A DNA stretch of 64,000 bases from Nigrospora sphaerica (taxonomy: Eukaryota; Ascomycota; Sordariomycetes; Amphisphaeriales; Apiosporaceae): contig JAGVVL010000002.1 in NCBI GenBank assembly GCA_018287875.1, positions 8,804,001 to 8,868,000 of the forward strand, read 5' to 3'. Below the pieces are notes generated by a model. The model did not search any database. It worked only from the letters and a program-made list of their open reading frames with translations, and had not been told where the DNA came from. Positions 31,364-43,091 of the stretch are shown here, piece after piece (position 1 is the stretch's first letter; each line of letters starts with the position of its first letter). The translations under genes were made by a program, and so were the position numbers.

Positions 31364-34318
31364 TATCTTTTTAAATAGAAGAGACCGTATCACCTGTCAC
31401 GTCTATTCGTCTGCGCTTACTAGACCCACCAATACAGCACTACCTTCTATATAACGGCGCCGGAAGGATTTTAGCCTCTTTGGGCTATCCAAATAGGCAC
31501 CGAAATCGTCCCGGGAGTGGAAACCTTAATTAGACCAATTAGCGGACGCAAATTCGACTTTGGGAGCTGAGGCGTACTTGCGCCACACCAAAAGTACATA
31601 AGATATACGCAATTAGAGCTTGTAGTAGGAGACTTTGCTCACTTGTGCCTTATGTTGGCGGTACATGCTAATGATAGGACTATTTTGGTGCGTATTGGGA
31701 TAGACTGCAGCCATCTGGGCAAAGCAGCGCGGACGGATATGGCGTTGCAGAACCGCCTTGACCTCTCACAGGCGTAGCTATTACTACTAGCTATGGCAGC
31801 CGTTGCGGCGGCAAGACAGATATTTTAAGTTACGTACGTCAATGGAGTGAAATTTCTGCCGGCTACGGCCGCCGTGATAGCGCTGGGTAACACGACATAT
31901 AACTCTACTAGCGTGCTATTCTTCATAGCGGCCATAACGTCGTCGTGGGGCTCTTCTAGCCGGCGTTTTATATTACCGCTACTCGGCGCTGACATTTATT
32001 CAGCCGCTATCTTAAGCTCTGTCGCGTTTGTGGTTGGCTCTGTTATCGATACGGTTTCCAAATACTAACGTAAAGCGTTTAAGACTCCTAACCTTAATCA
32101 TTTCTACCCCGTTGCCTTATAAAGTTAAGCCCATCGTATTAAATATTTTGGCTATACTTTTTAACATGTTGAGTACAATAAGGAGTGGGATTTACATTCC
32201 TTTAGCTTAACTTCGGCTACTATATTCTTTTATTGTTATAAGCTTAGAAACCCTTCAGTATACACGATTAAACTTAGTTTACACTTTTTAACGTTAGAAT
32301 TATTAGTGGCCGTCGTTATTAAAAATGGCGGCATCCTCTTTGGCACCTTTAGGCAATGGAAACTTAGCACCCGCGCCGCCGACGCCCACAACGCATGCTA
32401 TGGGAACCAAGAAGCCTTAATCTATAGAGAGTCTAGTGAAAAGACAAGGTCGTGAGGTCAATCCTAGAGGTCAACTCGATGAGGATACCGTTGATAAAGA
32501 CTATCCTCAACCTAAAACAGCAGGAGAGGTGTAAAATAGCCACAAAAGCTAATGTCAAGTGCTGCATCTTAAGTGTAACAATGTGTTGAAAGAAGAAAAA
32601 ATCGCATTATGTCTTTAATTGTTGTCGCACTGTAGTGTGAGAGGCTGAGCCTTGAAGCACTATCGAAGGGGCCAAATGCTGTTTATTTTCTAGATGGGAA
32701 AGAGAGAAGAGAATCGTCCTCAGGAGGCCGGGCGCAGCGTCTCGTTAAATCTTGCGAGACCGGACCGGAACGTTCGGATCGGAACGTTCGGAGCGGAACG
32801 TTCGGATCGCTGTTCAGCTCCCCCCTCCTAGGTCTTGACCACTAGCCTGGCGTTCGAATGGGGAGACCTACTCGGAGCCTCATATGAGGGGTTCGTGAGA
32901 CGCTCAGGCCAGGTGCGCCTGAGCCTTTCTCCCAGGTCCCAACCTGTAACATGTAGGAAGAGTAGCAAGCGAAAGGTTCATGGTTGTCACATTAAACTAA
33001 AGGAAAATTGGCATGCATGGTAGTTTATATTCATAGCTGGGAGTCGCTCCCCGCAAGCTCACCAGGATTTGCAGCAGGTCTCACTATATCCTCACGTGAC
33101 CTGACAGGCGAACTTTGGAATGGCTTCGTATTGCCACAATTGTGAATTAGACTGCTTAATATGACTTATATATGTGCACACCTTTAACCAAAGCTGAAAT
33201 AAGGGCCCTAGCCCAGTTTCACTATAGTGAGAAGTACGGAGAATAATAGGGCCAGTGCGGAAAGGAGGTACCGTATTACCTCACACCGGGCGTATTATAA
33301 GGAATGCAAAGACAATAAATAGGTTTTAGGTGTTAGATTCATGGATATCGATGATTAAATTAGGGCAATGCCAATTCGACAGACCTGCATACCGCTCTGC
33401 TCTTTAAGCCAGCTCGAGAATTTAGAATACACTACTAGGTGTATGCTTCCATATGAGTCTGATACTAAGTGGATACAGTATTGATCGTTTCTAAAGAAAG
33501 GCAACCGTTATTAAGAATTCCCCTGCTATTTCAAATTTTTGTTACTCCTTCAACCAATTTCTAATCTTCTCTTGAATGTGCCTACTTTTCCATGCGTTAG
33601 GTGCTTTACGAATACAACAATGCTTATAAACGTCCTCCTATATAGGAATGGTATAAGCTTGTCCGTCTGCCCAGGAGTTATTAGTTGAAAGTGATTTGTG
33701 GCTGGGCAAGGGGTAGGGCAGGGTGGGGCTAACATTTCAGATGTCTCTATGCTAGCCTGCAGGATAAAGTTACAGTTTCACCGCTAGAGTAGGAAAGGCT
33801 AGCCGAGTGACGATCGCAGGATCCTAATTAGCCATCTGACCCAAACCCCGCTGCGATCGGCCCCTGATTCTTCAGCTGGCCCCCTTATCTATGCCGTGGG
33901 CAAAGCCCACCCTGACCCGAACGGCAGGGCCTATAGTAAATCTCGAGTAGGACGCGTCATGAGAGAGATTGCACAGGGATCATAGCTACAGTCGGCTCCT
34001 GGACGGTGGCCGGCTAATTTACTATCTGCAAGGCGTGGAGGGCCTCCATTTCGCAACAGACCTCTGTAGTACAGGATGATCCACCGAGTCAGGCCCCCCA
34101 AAGGGGGAGGGCAAAAAACACGACTCAACCCCCCCGCGCTCGCTATATCCCGAGCCTTTAGCCGGCACGCCTACAAGCTCTGCATGACATTTTTCGTAGC
34201 TGTAACGGCTTCTTTTCTGGGAAACTTAGGTTTCTGCCACCTGGTTCCGAAAGCCCCTGCTCTCGCAGGCCCGGCATCGACGTTACGAATCTCTCAGCAT
34301 TGCGCCTGGCACATCAAC
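31364..34318. other. Decayed repeats and spacer
   Basis: From 31,380 to about 32,070 long frames with few stops exist on both strands. This is probably an old coding remnant, unidentified. The region 32,100-33,700 has no recognisable gene. It holds a 14-bp tandem repeat (32766-32807). Bases 33,700-34,318 are the upstream region of the CFEM receptor gene. Confidence 0.4.
32766..32807. repeat. 14-bp tandem repeat, three units, each with GAACGTTC palindrome
   Basis: Three perfect or near-perfect 14-bp units (CGGAACGTTCGGAT, the middle one ending AG). Each contains the 8-bp palindrome GAACGTTC. No gene is near enough to assign a role. Confidence 0.8.
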
Positions 34319-35945
34319 ATGAAGCCCCAAGTACTTCTCAGTCTAACACTCACAGCCTTGCAGGTCAGCATGGGCCTTTCAACCTCTCTCACGGACATGC
34401 CCGAGTGTGGGGTAAGAAGCCTCTCCTGATTTTATTACAAGGCGGGGATTTGACACCCCAGCAGCTTATGTGTATCATCCAAATCGCCTCGGACTATTGC
34501 TCCCTCACTGATCAGGCTTGTATCTGCGCCAATGTGGCCCTGAATTCAAAGTTGGCGGCCTGTGTCACTGAGAGTTGCTCCATTCGCGATGGCCTTAGTA
34601 GGTGATACCTTACTATACCCAAGCCCCAAGTCCCCATACTGATAGAAGATGTAGCAATGCAGAGGATATCTGCCATTACCTGCCAGCGCCTTACTGAAGA
34701 CAATTCGATGCAGATCGCCATAATAACACCGCTATTCGGCATTCTTGCCATCGTTTTCTTCCTTTTACGCATACTGGCCCGGTACTTAACTGGCATGAAG
34801 TCGTCATGGGGCTACGACGATTGGGTTATGTTGCCGACAGTCGTAAGTATGACAGACAGCCGTGCACAGATAGAAAACTAATGAGGATTAGATCGCAACT
34901 ATTCCAATGACGTGTCTCTCATTCATTCGTAAGTCTCCTACCTCTGGCCTGTAGGCAGCTTGCTCATCGTCTAAGTCACGAAACACGGACTCGGGAAGGA
35001 TATATGGTTCGTCTCTTTTGACGACATTGAGGCTATTCTTTACGTAGGTCTAGGGCTATAAAGTCCGTGTTTCTCGCCCTCATCAGCTGGTCGCTAAGAT
35101 GTACCGACAGATCTACTTTTGGGACGAGATCCTCTATCTCTTTATTGTTCCCGCTACTAAGATTTCCATTATCTGCTTTTACCTACGGATCTTCCCGCGG
35201 AGGGAGATGAAAATATGCAGTTACGCTCTAATCATTGCGAACATCTTATACTTCATCGCGTTTGAAGTCGTCACTATCTTTCAGTGCACGCCTCTCGACG
35301 GCGCATGGCTGCATTGGGACGGCGAGTATGACGCGACATGCAGAAACATCAGTGCGCAAGCCTTCGGTGCCGCCATCGCTTGTATCTTCCTTGACGTGGC
35401 CACAATCCTGCTACCGCTGCCGGAGCTCTGGAAGCTAAACCTATCCATGAAAAAGAAGCTGCAGGTTATGTTCATGTTTTCTACCGGTCTCTTGTATGCT
35501 GCCCACACCCGCTTTGGATACCGCAAACTGCTAATATTAGGGGAAGCGTGACGGTCGTGTCCGCTCTTCGTCTGCAGTCACTTATATACTTCTCCACCAG
35601 GAATAACATAACGCGTAAGCCCTTAAAACCCCCATGTGCTGTTCTGGAACAGTTACACTAAAACGCGCCAAAGAGGATTTTGTCAAGATCGGTGTCTGGT
35701 CAACGGTGGAGACGGGGGTTGGCATTATTTGCGCCTGCATGCCGGCTGTCCGGTCTCTGTTCACTGTTTTTGCGCCCAAGGTCTTCGGAAGCACGCAGCG
35801 CACCGAGAATGGAAGGGGGGGAACGCAGGGCCTGATGGGCTCCAGCAACTTGCGGTCAAAAAACGGCGATGAGTCATCCTTCGTTCAGCTCATGCCATTG
35901 GAGGCGGGCGACAGGTTCGAGTTAGCCACGAGGAGCAAACAATAA
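34319..35945 (+). CDS. CFEM-domain seven-helix receptor-like protein (Pth11/rhodopsin-like)
   Basis: Eight exons: 34319-34411, 34462-34597, 34655-34842, 34892-34928, 34976-35043, 35087-35493, 35547-35614 and 35674-35945. They total 1269 nt (422 residues) with every phase consistent. Introns are 43-59 bp, most with a CTRAY-like branch site. Residues 1-20 form a signal peptide. Residues 27-90 form a CFEM domain with all eight cysteines (PEC, LMC, DYC, QAC, IC, AAC, ESC, ITC). Seven helices follow, with fungal rhodopsin/Pth11 signatures WGYDDWVMLP, GLGKDIWFV, DEILYLFIVPATKISI, CTPLDGAW and VGIICACMP. Such proteins sense surface or host cues at the plasma membrane in related fungi. The gene has no premature stops although repeats surround it. 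The edges of intron 5 (35044-35086, 43 bp) are the least certain. Confidence 0.9.
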
Positions 35946-36494
35946 ATTGTGGCCCTGAGGCGTGCGGCACCAGACGCATATCACCCACTGGCGTCTGCTT
36001 GAGAAAGTGATGTGCCAAGGCAGAACGTGGTCGCTATGCTGATACGAGGGAAGAAGTGATCAATTCTTGTGTATATTCTCCTGTTCCCTGCATGATTGAC
36101 AACCGCGCCACGAACACACTACAACAGCCGTTGCTTGCCCCTTGGATTCTGCGACGTGATCGGTGAGTTTTGCAAGGTGACCGGATATTCGAAGGAGCGA
36201 TAACAAGCGAAGGGTGGCGTCAAGTAGCTGAACCTGGCGATCACAAGTTTTGACGCCTCTCTGGTTCCTCATAGGAAAGGAGAGCAGAAGCAGTGTATCA
36301 CACAGGGGCCCCAGACGCGACACACTTCGCAGCACTCTTACTTTACAGAATGGCCTTAGCTGTCCGACACATAAGGTATCAGGAGAACCACAGCTTCACG
36401 GGTATTCATCTTTGCGCAAACACGTGACGTAATGCCTTGCAGTTGTCAAGCTTCCCTCGTTCAAACAATCCTGCCTACCAAGCATCAGAGGTCG
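35946..36494. other. Downstream spacer of the CFEM gene
   Basis: No gene recognised; short frames on both strands only. Confidence 0.4.
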
Positions 36495-36925
36495 ACAAAA
36501 AGGTTTCTGGGCCATCCCCATTGCCGAAAAAATCTACTCAGACCCAAAGAAAGATCTTGCTCTTTGCAATAGATCAGACGATAGTATGAAAACCTATGAG
36601 TAATACCTCGGTTATACACGCCGGGATAAAGACATCACCAAGTCTTTATCTAAGCTCAAGCATTACATCGATGCGAAGGGTCAAAAGATTGTCACTTAAT
36701 ACAGAATAAGAAGGAACACAGAGGCCAACACCTAGGAGTTCTGGCTCCAAGAATGGACACGCAAAGAGTAAATCATCCTATAAAGTCGAGGGGAACCGAC
36801 TTGACACTTCATGATCTCCAATGACCTGCAATTGGGCACGGAGAACGGTGGCTGGCTCTATGTCAAAGTGGCAGGAGTCGATGTACGGAAGGATAAGGAG
36901 ACTTCTCTTTATTCTTTAGTTTAGG
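36495..36925 (+). pseudogene. Decayed coding remnant, unknown family
   Basis: One frame stays readable for about 140 codons (FWAIPIAEKIYSDPKKDL, LKHYIDAKGQKIVT, DLQLGTENGGWLYVKVAGVD) but has stops at about six places. All but one are TAA or TAG, as expected from CAA/CAG change. I do not recognise the protein. It may be a fragment of a transposon or of a host gene hit by RIP. Confidence 0.35.
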
Positions 36926-37338
36926 GCTCAATAAATGGTTCAGTGATCCCTGGGTCCCCTCTCCTTCTTTCGGGTCCCCAGTCCTCCTTAAATATCCAGT
37001 CCTTTAATCATCCCGGTCCCCTTGCCCGGTCCCTTTCGCCCGGCCCTCTTCGCCCAGCCCTTTTTAGACGTCTTACGCAATGCACTCTGACACTCTAACA
37101 GTATGTAATTGACACGAAAAGTCAAGACAAGAAGCCTTGGGAGTACGCAAGAAGATCAAGGCTATGAGAGACGAGATCGACGGGTTGAAATCCTTTGATG
37201 GTGCGCTTTTTAGCAGTGTTCAGAATGGAATGCGTTGCATTACTTTCACATCTCGAAATCAAAAGAACCACAAGGTAATATTTGTCCCAACACATTCTAC
37301 TGCTGGCCAAATAATGATGTGCAAGATTCCAGGTTCTA
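36926..37338. other. Spacer with TC-rich tract
   Basis: A pyrimidine-rich stretch (about 36,950-37,070, repeated TCCCYTT-like motifs) and then a short frame without recognisable content. It is the 3' side of the reverse-strand NmrA-like gene. Confidence 0.4.
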
Positions 37339-38235
37339 TCAAAGTGAGACCATCTTATCCTTTTGTCCCACCAGGTAGTCCTCCAGCGTTGTGAAATTGA
37401 GGCCGTATTGTTTTGCTAGAGACGCCGTGTCGAGCGTGAGGTCCGTAGTACTGGCAAAAGACTGCCACTGCACAATTGGAGAGGACGCGTCTTCCTCCTC
37501 CCTTTTCTTCAACTGGACAGGCTTTCCTATTGCCTTGCTGATTGCATCTGCGACATCCTCAACACTGAGATTTTCCGAAGCCAATTCCACCTCCTGCGTG
37601 TTAAATTCGGCAGGGTTAAGCAGTGCCATCGCTGCAACACGGCCGATGTCCTTCACATTCACGTGTGGGAAGCGCGCTCCGTTTTCAAAAGAGTGCACGA
37701 GCGTTGCAGACTCTAGCAATCCCGGGTAGAACTCGTGAGCGACTGGTGGCAGGTAGTTGGAATGGAACCAGTAGGGGCGAAGGATGGTGAAGGTCTTGAG
37801 CCCGGAGTGGCGCACCGCTTTTTCGACCATGGACTCGTGCTCGAAGAAACTACCAAGCCATTTGCCCTCGTCTAGAAAGCTTTGCCACTTCTGCTTATCG
37901 CTCGCAGCGCCGGCGGTCGAGGCCACCACGTGCTCGATCCCGGCGGCTTTGCATGTGGCCAGAATGTTTTCGGCCTGCCGGCCCGGCTCCGGGTTGTGAG
38001 GCCACTCGACGAGGTTGAGGAAGAGGCCCGCACATCCCTTGGCCGCTTCTCGAAAGGTGACAACGTCGTCGTTGTCACCTTTGAAAAGAGTGACGCCCTT
38101 CTTCTCAAGTTCGCGGGCGGCCGGTTTATTAGGGTCACGTACGACGGCGTGCACCTGAGCGCCACTCGCGATTAGTGCATCGACCGTGGCTTGGCCTTGC
38201 CGGCCGGTGGCAAGCGTAACAAGGAATTTCGGCAT
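37339..38235 (-). CDS. NmrA-like NAD(P)-binding protein
   Basis: A 298-residue Rossmann-fold protein of the NmrA/atypical short-chain reductase group, which bind NAD(P) and act as redox sensors or as oxidoreductases. It starts MPKFLVTLATGRQGQATVDA, with the glycine motif ATGRQG at residues 9-14, then HAVVRDP (second beta strand) and KGDNDD. The pocket motif ILRPYWFHSN is near 160 and the C-terminal substrate domain reaches the end. I chose the ATG at 38235 because the Rossmann strand starts right after it. The frame is open to an upstream ATG at 38316, which would add 27 residues unlike the family. There are no introns. It stands alone between repeats with no biosynthetic partners nearby. Confidence 0.88.
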   Translation of the reverse strand: MPKFLVTLATGRQGQATVDALIASGAQVHAVVRDPNKPAARELEKKGVTLFKGDNDDVVTFREAAKGCAGLFLNLVEWPHNPEPGRQAENILATCKAAGIEHVVASTAGAASDKQKWQSFLDEGKWLGSFFEHESMVEKAVRHSGLKTFTILRPYWFHSNYLPPVAHEFYPGLLESATLVHSFENGARFPHVNVKDIGRVAAMALLNPAEFNTQEVELASENLSVEDVADAISKAIGKPVQLKKREEEDASSPIVQWQSFASTTDLTLDTASLAKQYGLNFTTLEDYLVGQKDKMVSL

Positions 38236-39038
38236 ATTGGCCTTTTCGCCGGTGTGGTAGGAGTAAAAATAAACGATAGTGAAGTAACTGTGAGGTTTAT
38301 CCTGACTTGGGGACATCCAGTTTACCTTGAAGACCGTTGGACAGAGATTATATATAATACGGAATTATAGCAAAATCGTGCCATCTCGATTATTAATTCA
38401 TGCTCCCTCTGATGGTTCTACCTTCTTCTTTAAGCAGTGCAATGGCATGGTCGACATGAAGCGAGGTCTCCACCGGTCGATCCATGGTGTCCTTGGCGTA
38501 AGCTAGAATGAATAGACAAGGTTTGCAGTCTGCGTTTTGCGAGGAGGTCCAGACGTTGCCAATGCTTTTTGGGCCGTTGCCAAGCCTTAAATGTGGAACT
38601 ATTCAGTACTCAAAAGAAATTCAATGACGTGGTTCTGCAGAAGGAACCCTGCCGGCGGTCTAACCTATGGCCTGACGCGTCAACGAAGCGGTACGATAAT
38701 TGGAATAGAGCGCAGTTTCCTTTTAGGAAGCTGCCTGCTCTGCTTAGAATATGGATGGAACGACGGCTGGCCCCAAGAACCTCTTGTTATTAATGTTAAA
38801 GGACTGTGCGAAATATGATCGTATGCATCACCCCAGATAGGAGTTACGACCCTAAGAACTCATGGCAAGAAAAGTGGCTAAGGCACCACACTAGCCACTA
38901 AGAACCTCACTAGCTATAAGGGACTAAGTTCGAGGACCCCCATTTGGGGCTCTCCCATATTTGGGCCCCTCAAAAACCAGCCACCGAATTTCTAGCCCCT
39001 TGATTTCTTTTTGTACTTACTTTAGCAAATTAGCTTCA
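38236..39038. other. Promoter side of NmrA-like gene, then transposon fragments
   Basis: Upstream region of the NmrA-like gene. An LTR fragment (38842-38925) is followed by a short stretch starting GAGGACCCCCATTTGG at about 38,932. A related sequence (AGTACCCCCATTTAGCC) is near 52,036, so both may be ends of one unnamed transposon. No gene is seen. Confidence 0.45.
38842..38925 (+). repeat. Truncated LTR fragment of gypsy family 1
   Basis: About 85 bp from GAGTTACGACCCTAAG onward, matching the start of the old family 1 LTR at 27,927 (same TGGCTAAGG and CCAGCCACTAAG-type steps). The remaining LTR is missing. Confidence 0.6.
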
Positions 39039-40340
39039 ACGTGGATGTCATACGAGTGGGCCAGTCATACGAGTGGGCCACTTTCTACTCATTTCAACTC
39101 TTCCAACTTCAATTGTCTTTAACTTAACCAATAGTTATGGAACACTCTTTTAACGAGTATAGAATTATTCTAACGATCCAGGTAATTAAGAAAAACCCCA
39201 AACTTAGCTGCCGATAAGTAGCGGCTATCTACAATATCTCGCGAACTACCCTCCAACGCAGAATAAACGGAAAACACGCTAGATACGATATACGCGCCAA
39301 CAATACTCGTCTTACCGAATTAAAAGAGAAAACGCTTGTCCGATACATCCTCGACCTAGATTCGCGAGGATTTACGCCGCGGTTGCACGATATGGCAGAT
39401 ATGGCGAATGTTATTGCCGCGTCGCGCGACGCGTCACGCGTCGGGACGCATTAGGCCGCGAACTTCGTTAAGCGACAACGAGACCTCCGGACGCGTTTTT
39501 TGCGTGTATACGACTATCAGAGGGCCCTCTGCAAAGATCCTAAAAAGATCGCGGGCTAGTTCGCGCTTTTTGCGAACCTGAAGGCCAAGTACGGTATCTA
39601 GGACGAGGATATCTACAACTTCGACGAGACCGGCTTTATGATAGGCCAAATCATGTCCTCGATAGTTGTGACCGGTGCCGATTGGAGCGGAAAGCAAAAA
39701 AAGGTCCAGCCTGGCAATCGGGAATGGGTTACCGTGATCTAGGGCGTCTGTTCCGACGGCTAGTGTGTCCCGCCGTTCATCGTAGTAAAAGGCACCTACC
39801 ACCTCGCCAATTAGTACGCCGATAGCACTCTCCTGCACGATTGGGTAATTAAACCGACCTAGAATGGATGGACCGATAACGAGACCGGCCTAGACTGGAT
39901 TCGGCATTTCGATAAACACACCTCGTTGCGTGTAACAGGTCGATATCGTCTGTTAGTGATTAATGGGCACGAGAGCCACGTTTCGGCCGAATTCTAGGCT
40001 TTCTGCGAAGAGAAGAACATCGTGATGGTCTCTATACCTCCGCACTTGTCGCATCTACTCCAGCCACTTAACGTGGGGTGTTTCAGCCTATTAAAGCGGG
40101 CGTATAGTCGCGAAATCGAAGGGTTTATAAAGTCACTTATTAACTATATTACTAAGGCCGAGTTTCTTATCGCTTTCTAAGCCGCCTTTTTAAAGGTTTT
40201 CACATTTAATAACGTTAAAGCTGGACTCTTCAAAGCTAGTTTAGTCCCTTTAAACTTAGATAGAGTGCTTATAAAGCTGGATATAAAGTTATTAACACCT
40301 TCGCCTACTAGAAGCCTTCTAGCCGCGAGCATCCTATAGG
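39039..40340 (+). mobile_element. Pogo/Fot1-type DNA transposon, copy 2, truncated by the gypsy LTR
   Basis: The 5' 1.3 kb of the same transposon as at 23,582, with the same terminal repeat including two 17-bp units, and transposase up to a position equivalent to 24,883 in copy 1. It stops where the gypsy 5' LTR begins at 40341, and the missing 3' part does not resume beyond the 3' LTR. RIP has hit the two copies at different sites: copy 2 has TAG at 39740-39742 where copy 1 keeps CAG, and keeps TGG at 39725-39727 where copy 1 has TAG. Confidence 0.9.
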
Positions 40341-40866
40341 TGTTACGACCCAGACGAGCCAACAAACCGCCTACGGGAACAGACAAGCGTCATGCAGCCA
40401 AGGACCGCCGGACAAACAAACAAGTCAATGCGGCAAACAAACAAGACACTAGCCACAAGCAGCCACACGAGCCACGCCAAGACTAAATCACGTGATGGAT
40501 CATAGGATCGTGAATGAGGAATCCACGATCCAACGATCCAAGGTATCCACTGGATCATAGGATCGCGACTTGGGATTTCACGATCCAACGATCCAACGCA
40601 TATCAGTGAGGGAATGACTTAGTATATAAGTTAGAAGGATTTCCTAGTCAGACAGTCATTACCTCAGTGATCAATCTAAGCATCTATCTCACTTATAGAT
40701 GGGAGTAATCTCCTAACGACCTATTGCGAAGTTCAGACCAGTTACCTAGTCACGCACCCTCAATTATCAGTTACCCTACAACCAGTGTTCAAGCTAGACA
40801 GACGCTCTCTGTCCCTGATTGTACAAACCCTACGTCACGCAGTACTTAGGTATAGCGTTCGTTACA
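40341..40866 (+). repeat. 5' LTR of the gypsy element
   Basis: 526 bp, starting TGTTACGACC and ending CGTTCGTTACA. It includes two tandem units of about 50 bp near 40,495-40,600, each able to fold into a GGATCGYG...CRCGATCC hairpin. The sequence TATATAAG near 40,622 is a plausible TATA box. Confidence 0.95.
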
Positions 40867-40928
40867 TTTTGATCACTCGTGCTCAGGTCAGTCACCGTCA
40901 ACTACTTGGACACTAACCTCTCGACGCA

Positions 40929-43091
40929 ATGGCACCTCAAACCCCTACGCCTGTCACGCCTCAGCCGGCCAGGGCCACCCCTGCGCAGAACAGCGCTACG
41001 GGAGCCGCCCCTCAGGCCACGCAGGAAGTCAACACGCCGCAGGAGCTCGCCAATGTCATCAACGCCCTCCGACAGAGCGTTGAAACCCTCCAGAAGGAAA
41101 ACCAGCAGCTCCAGCACGCGGTTAACGGCAGAAACGTCGACCATGGGAGACACAAGTACCCAGGCCCGACCCCGTACGACGGTCGCAACGGGAACGTACA
41201 GATGTTCCTTACTCAGGCCAAGGCATACTTGAAGTACTACTCTTCCAGCTTCCTCAACGAATCCGATAAGGTCATGTGCATCGCCGGATACCTCCAAGGC
41301 GACGCCCTGTCGTGGTTCGAACCCACGATGAGAGACTACTTGACCAACGAGGACCGCATCCAGGACGATGAGACCAAGGAGATCTTCGGAGACTACGAGA
41401 CGTTCGAAGCCAAGCTGAAGGGCACTTTCGGAAGCCCTAACGAAGTCCGCACGGCCGAACGACAGCTTATGAAGCATCAGCAGAAAGGATCCGCCGCCGT
41501 GTACGCAGCCGGATTCCGACAGATCATCTCCAAACTAGACTGGGACGATGACGCCTATATCGCCCAATTCTACCAAGGTCTCAAGGACGACGTCAAAGAC
41601 GAGGTGACCAGACTGGATCGCCCTAGCGAGCTCTCCGAGTACATCGAGCTCGTGGTGCGCATCGACAACCGACTCTACGAGAGAAAGATGGAGCGCAAGG
41701 GCCAATAGCCTGTCCATAAACCCATGAATACCAACACTGGAAAGAAGCGACAGTCTACTCAACCTTTCCGACGTAACAATGATAGATGGAGAAACAAGAC
41801 CTCCTACGGCAATCATTCCGGACCAATGGACCTTAACGCAACACACCACAGTAAGCCGAAGTTCGACGGCGAATGCTACAACTGTGGGAAGAAAGGACAC
41901 CCTGCACGCTGGTGCACGGAACCAAAGAAGCCTCGCAAATGGAACCCAGTTCCAGAACGACGGGCTAACGCTATCCAGAGACAGGAGGTCGCGGCATTAG
42001 ATGGAGTGGGAAAGGAAACCACGAGTACCCCCAGTGTGGACCATGACGACCTCAGCTGGACGATATGTTACGACGACAACTGTGGCACCCATCGGTCAGC
42101 TAAGGACGGCGCCGGATGGTACCCTCGAAAGCCACGACAAACTCGTACTATCAGGATAATACAACGACAAGTCATCTAGGAAGAACCCGATAAAGGATCT
42201 TACCTCACAGACAGCAGCAATAAAGAACAGCTCCAAAGATGGGTTGAATTTCCAGAGCCCCACGAGCTGAACCGCTACACCGATAAGGAGCTAAACAAAC
42301 AAGCCATCCAACGACGGACCATCGACCACGACAGATGGATCCTATTTAAGGGAGTGTTCCTCGAAGGAAGCGACGCTGCCGAGCGATTCATGAACATCGC
42401 CAGAGATCACGGGCCGATGCAACGGTCAGGATTCGGTGACGACAAGCGAATGCACCCTCGAGTAGAGCGACACGAAGAATTAGCATGGATCTCCTGCATC
42501 TTCGACTCGTGTGTGCAACACCTCGGCGAGAAACTTAGAAACCACATATTTCCGCGACGAATCGCAAGACAAGCCATCTACAACCCATACACGCAGGATG
42601 AAATCGATAAAACCGTTGTCCAACTCACGGACCGGGAAGGGTATATACTACTTAAAGCACCCTAAGAGTACCCTCGCAAGTGTATGGCTAGCAGCATCGA
42701 ATGGTACCAATATACAACGCACCAGTGCCGCGTATATACGGTCAAGAAGGCCGAAGCATGGACTAAGATGAAAGAGAGCTACGAAAAGAAACTCCGAGAG
42801 CAGAAGCAAGCACAACTACTCGTACCTCCTAGCGGTCACGAAGCTAAGGAACCAATCCAAGCCCCGACCCCTTACTAAGGAGAAGAAAGGGAGATACAAG
42901 AGATGTTATCCGACGAATACGTCGACCCAATGAAACACATATCGTCTTCAGACGACGATCCAACCCTAAGGGAATTCACCGGACACCCAAGACGTCGGGG
43001 AGCCTGGCAAGACAGAGAAGCCGCGAGACAAGTCAGAGCTGCTCGCAGGCGACAAGCTAAACAGTCGGGAAACGACCGACGCCAGTTGTAA
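40929..43091 (+). pseudogene. gag of the gypsy element (interrupted by stops)
   Basis: A single reading frame from the ATG at 40929 to TAA at 43089-43091, about 720 codons. Residues about 70-260 form a retrotransposon gag domain (KYPGPTPYDGRNGNVQMFL, SDKVMCIAGYLQGDALSWF). A zinc knuckle CYNCGKKGHPARWC lies near 41,876. The C-terminal part, near 42,350-42,880, is of unknown role. In-frame stops are at 41706 (TAG), 42177 (TAG), 42663 (TAA) and 42876 (TAA), consistent with CAG/CAA changes. The end of gag carries the slippery site into pol. Confidence 0.85.

Noticed and set aside
31847..32068. Forward frame of 73 codons, hydrophobic
   Set aside because: The reverse strand is equally open here; it lies in decayed repeat DNA with no recognisable family.
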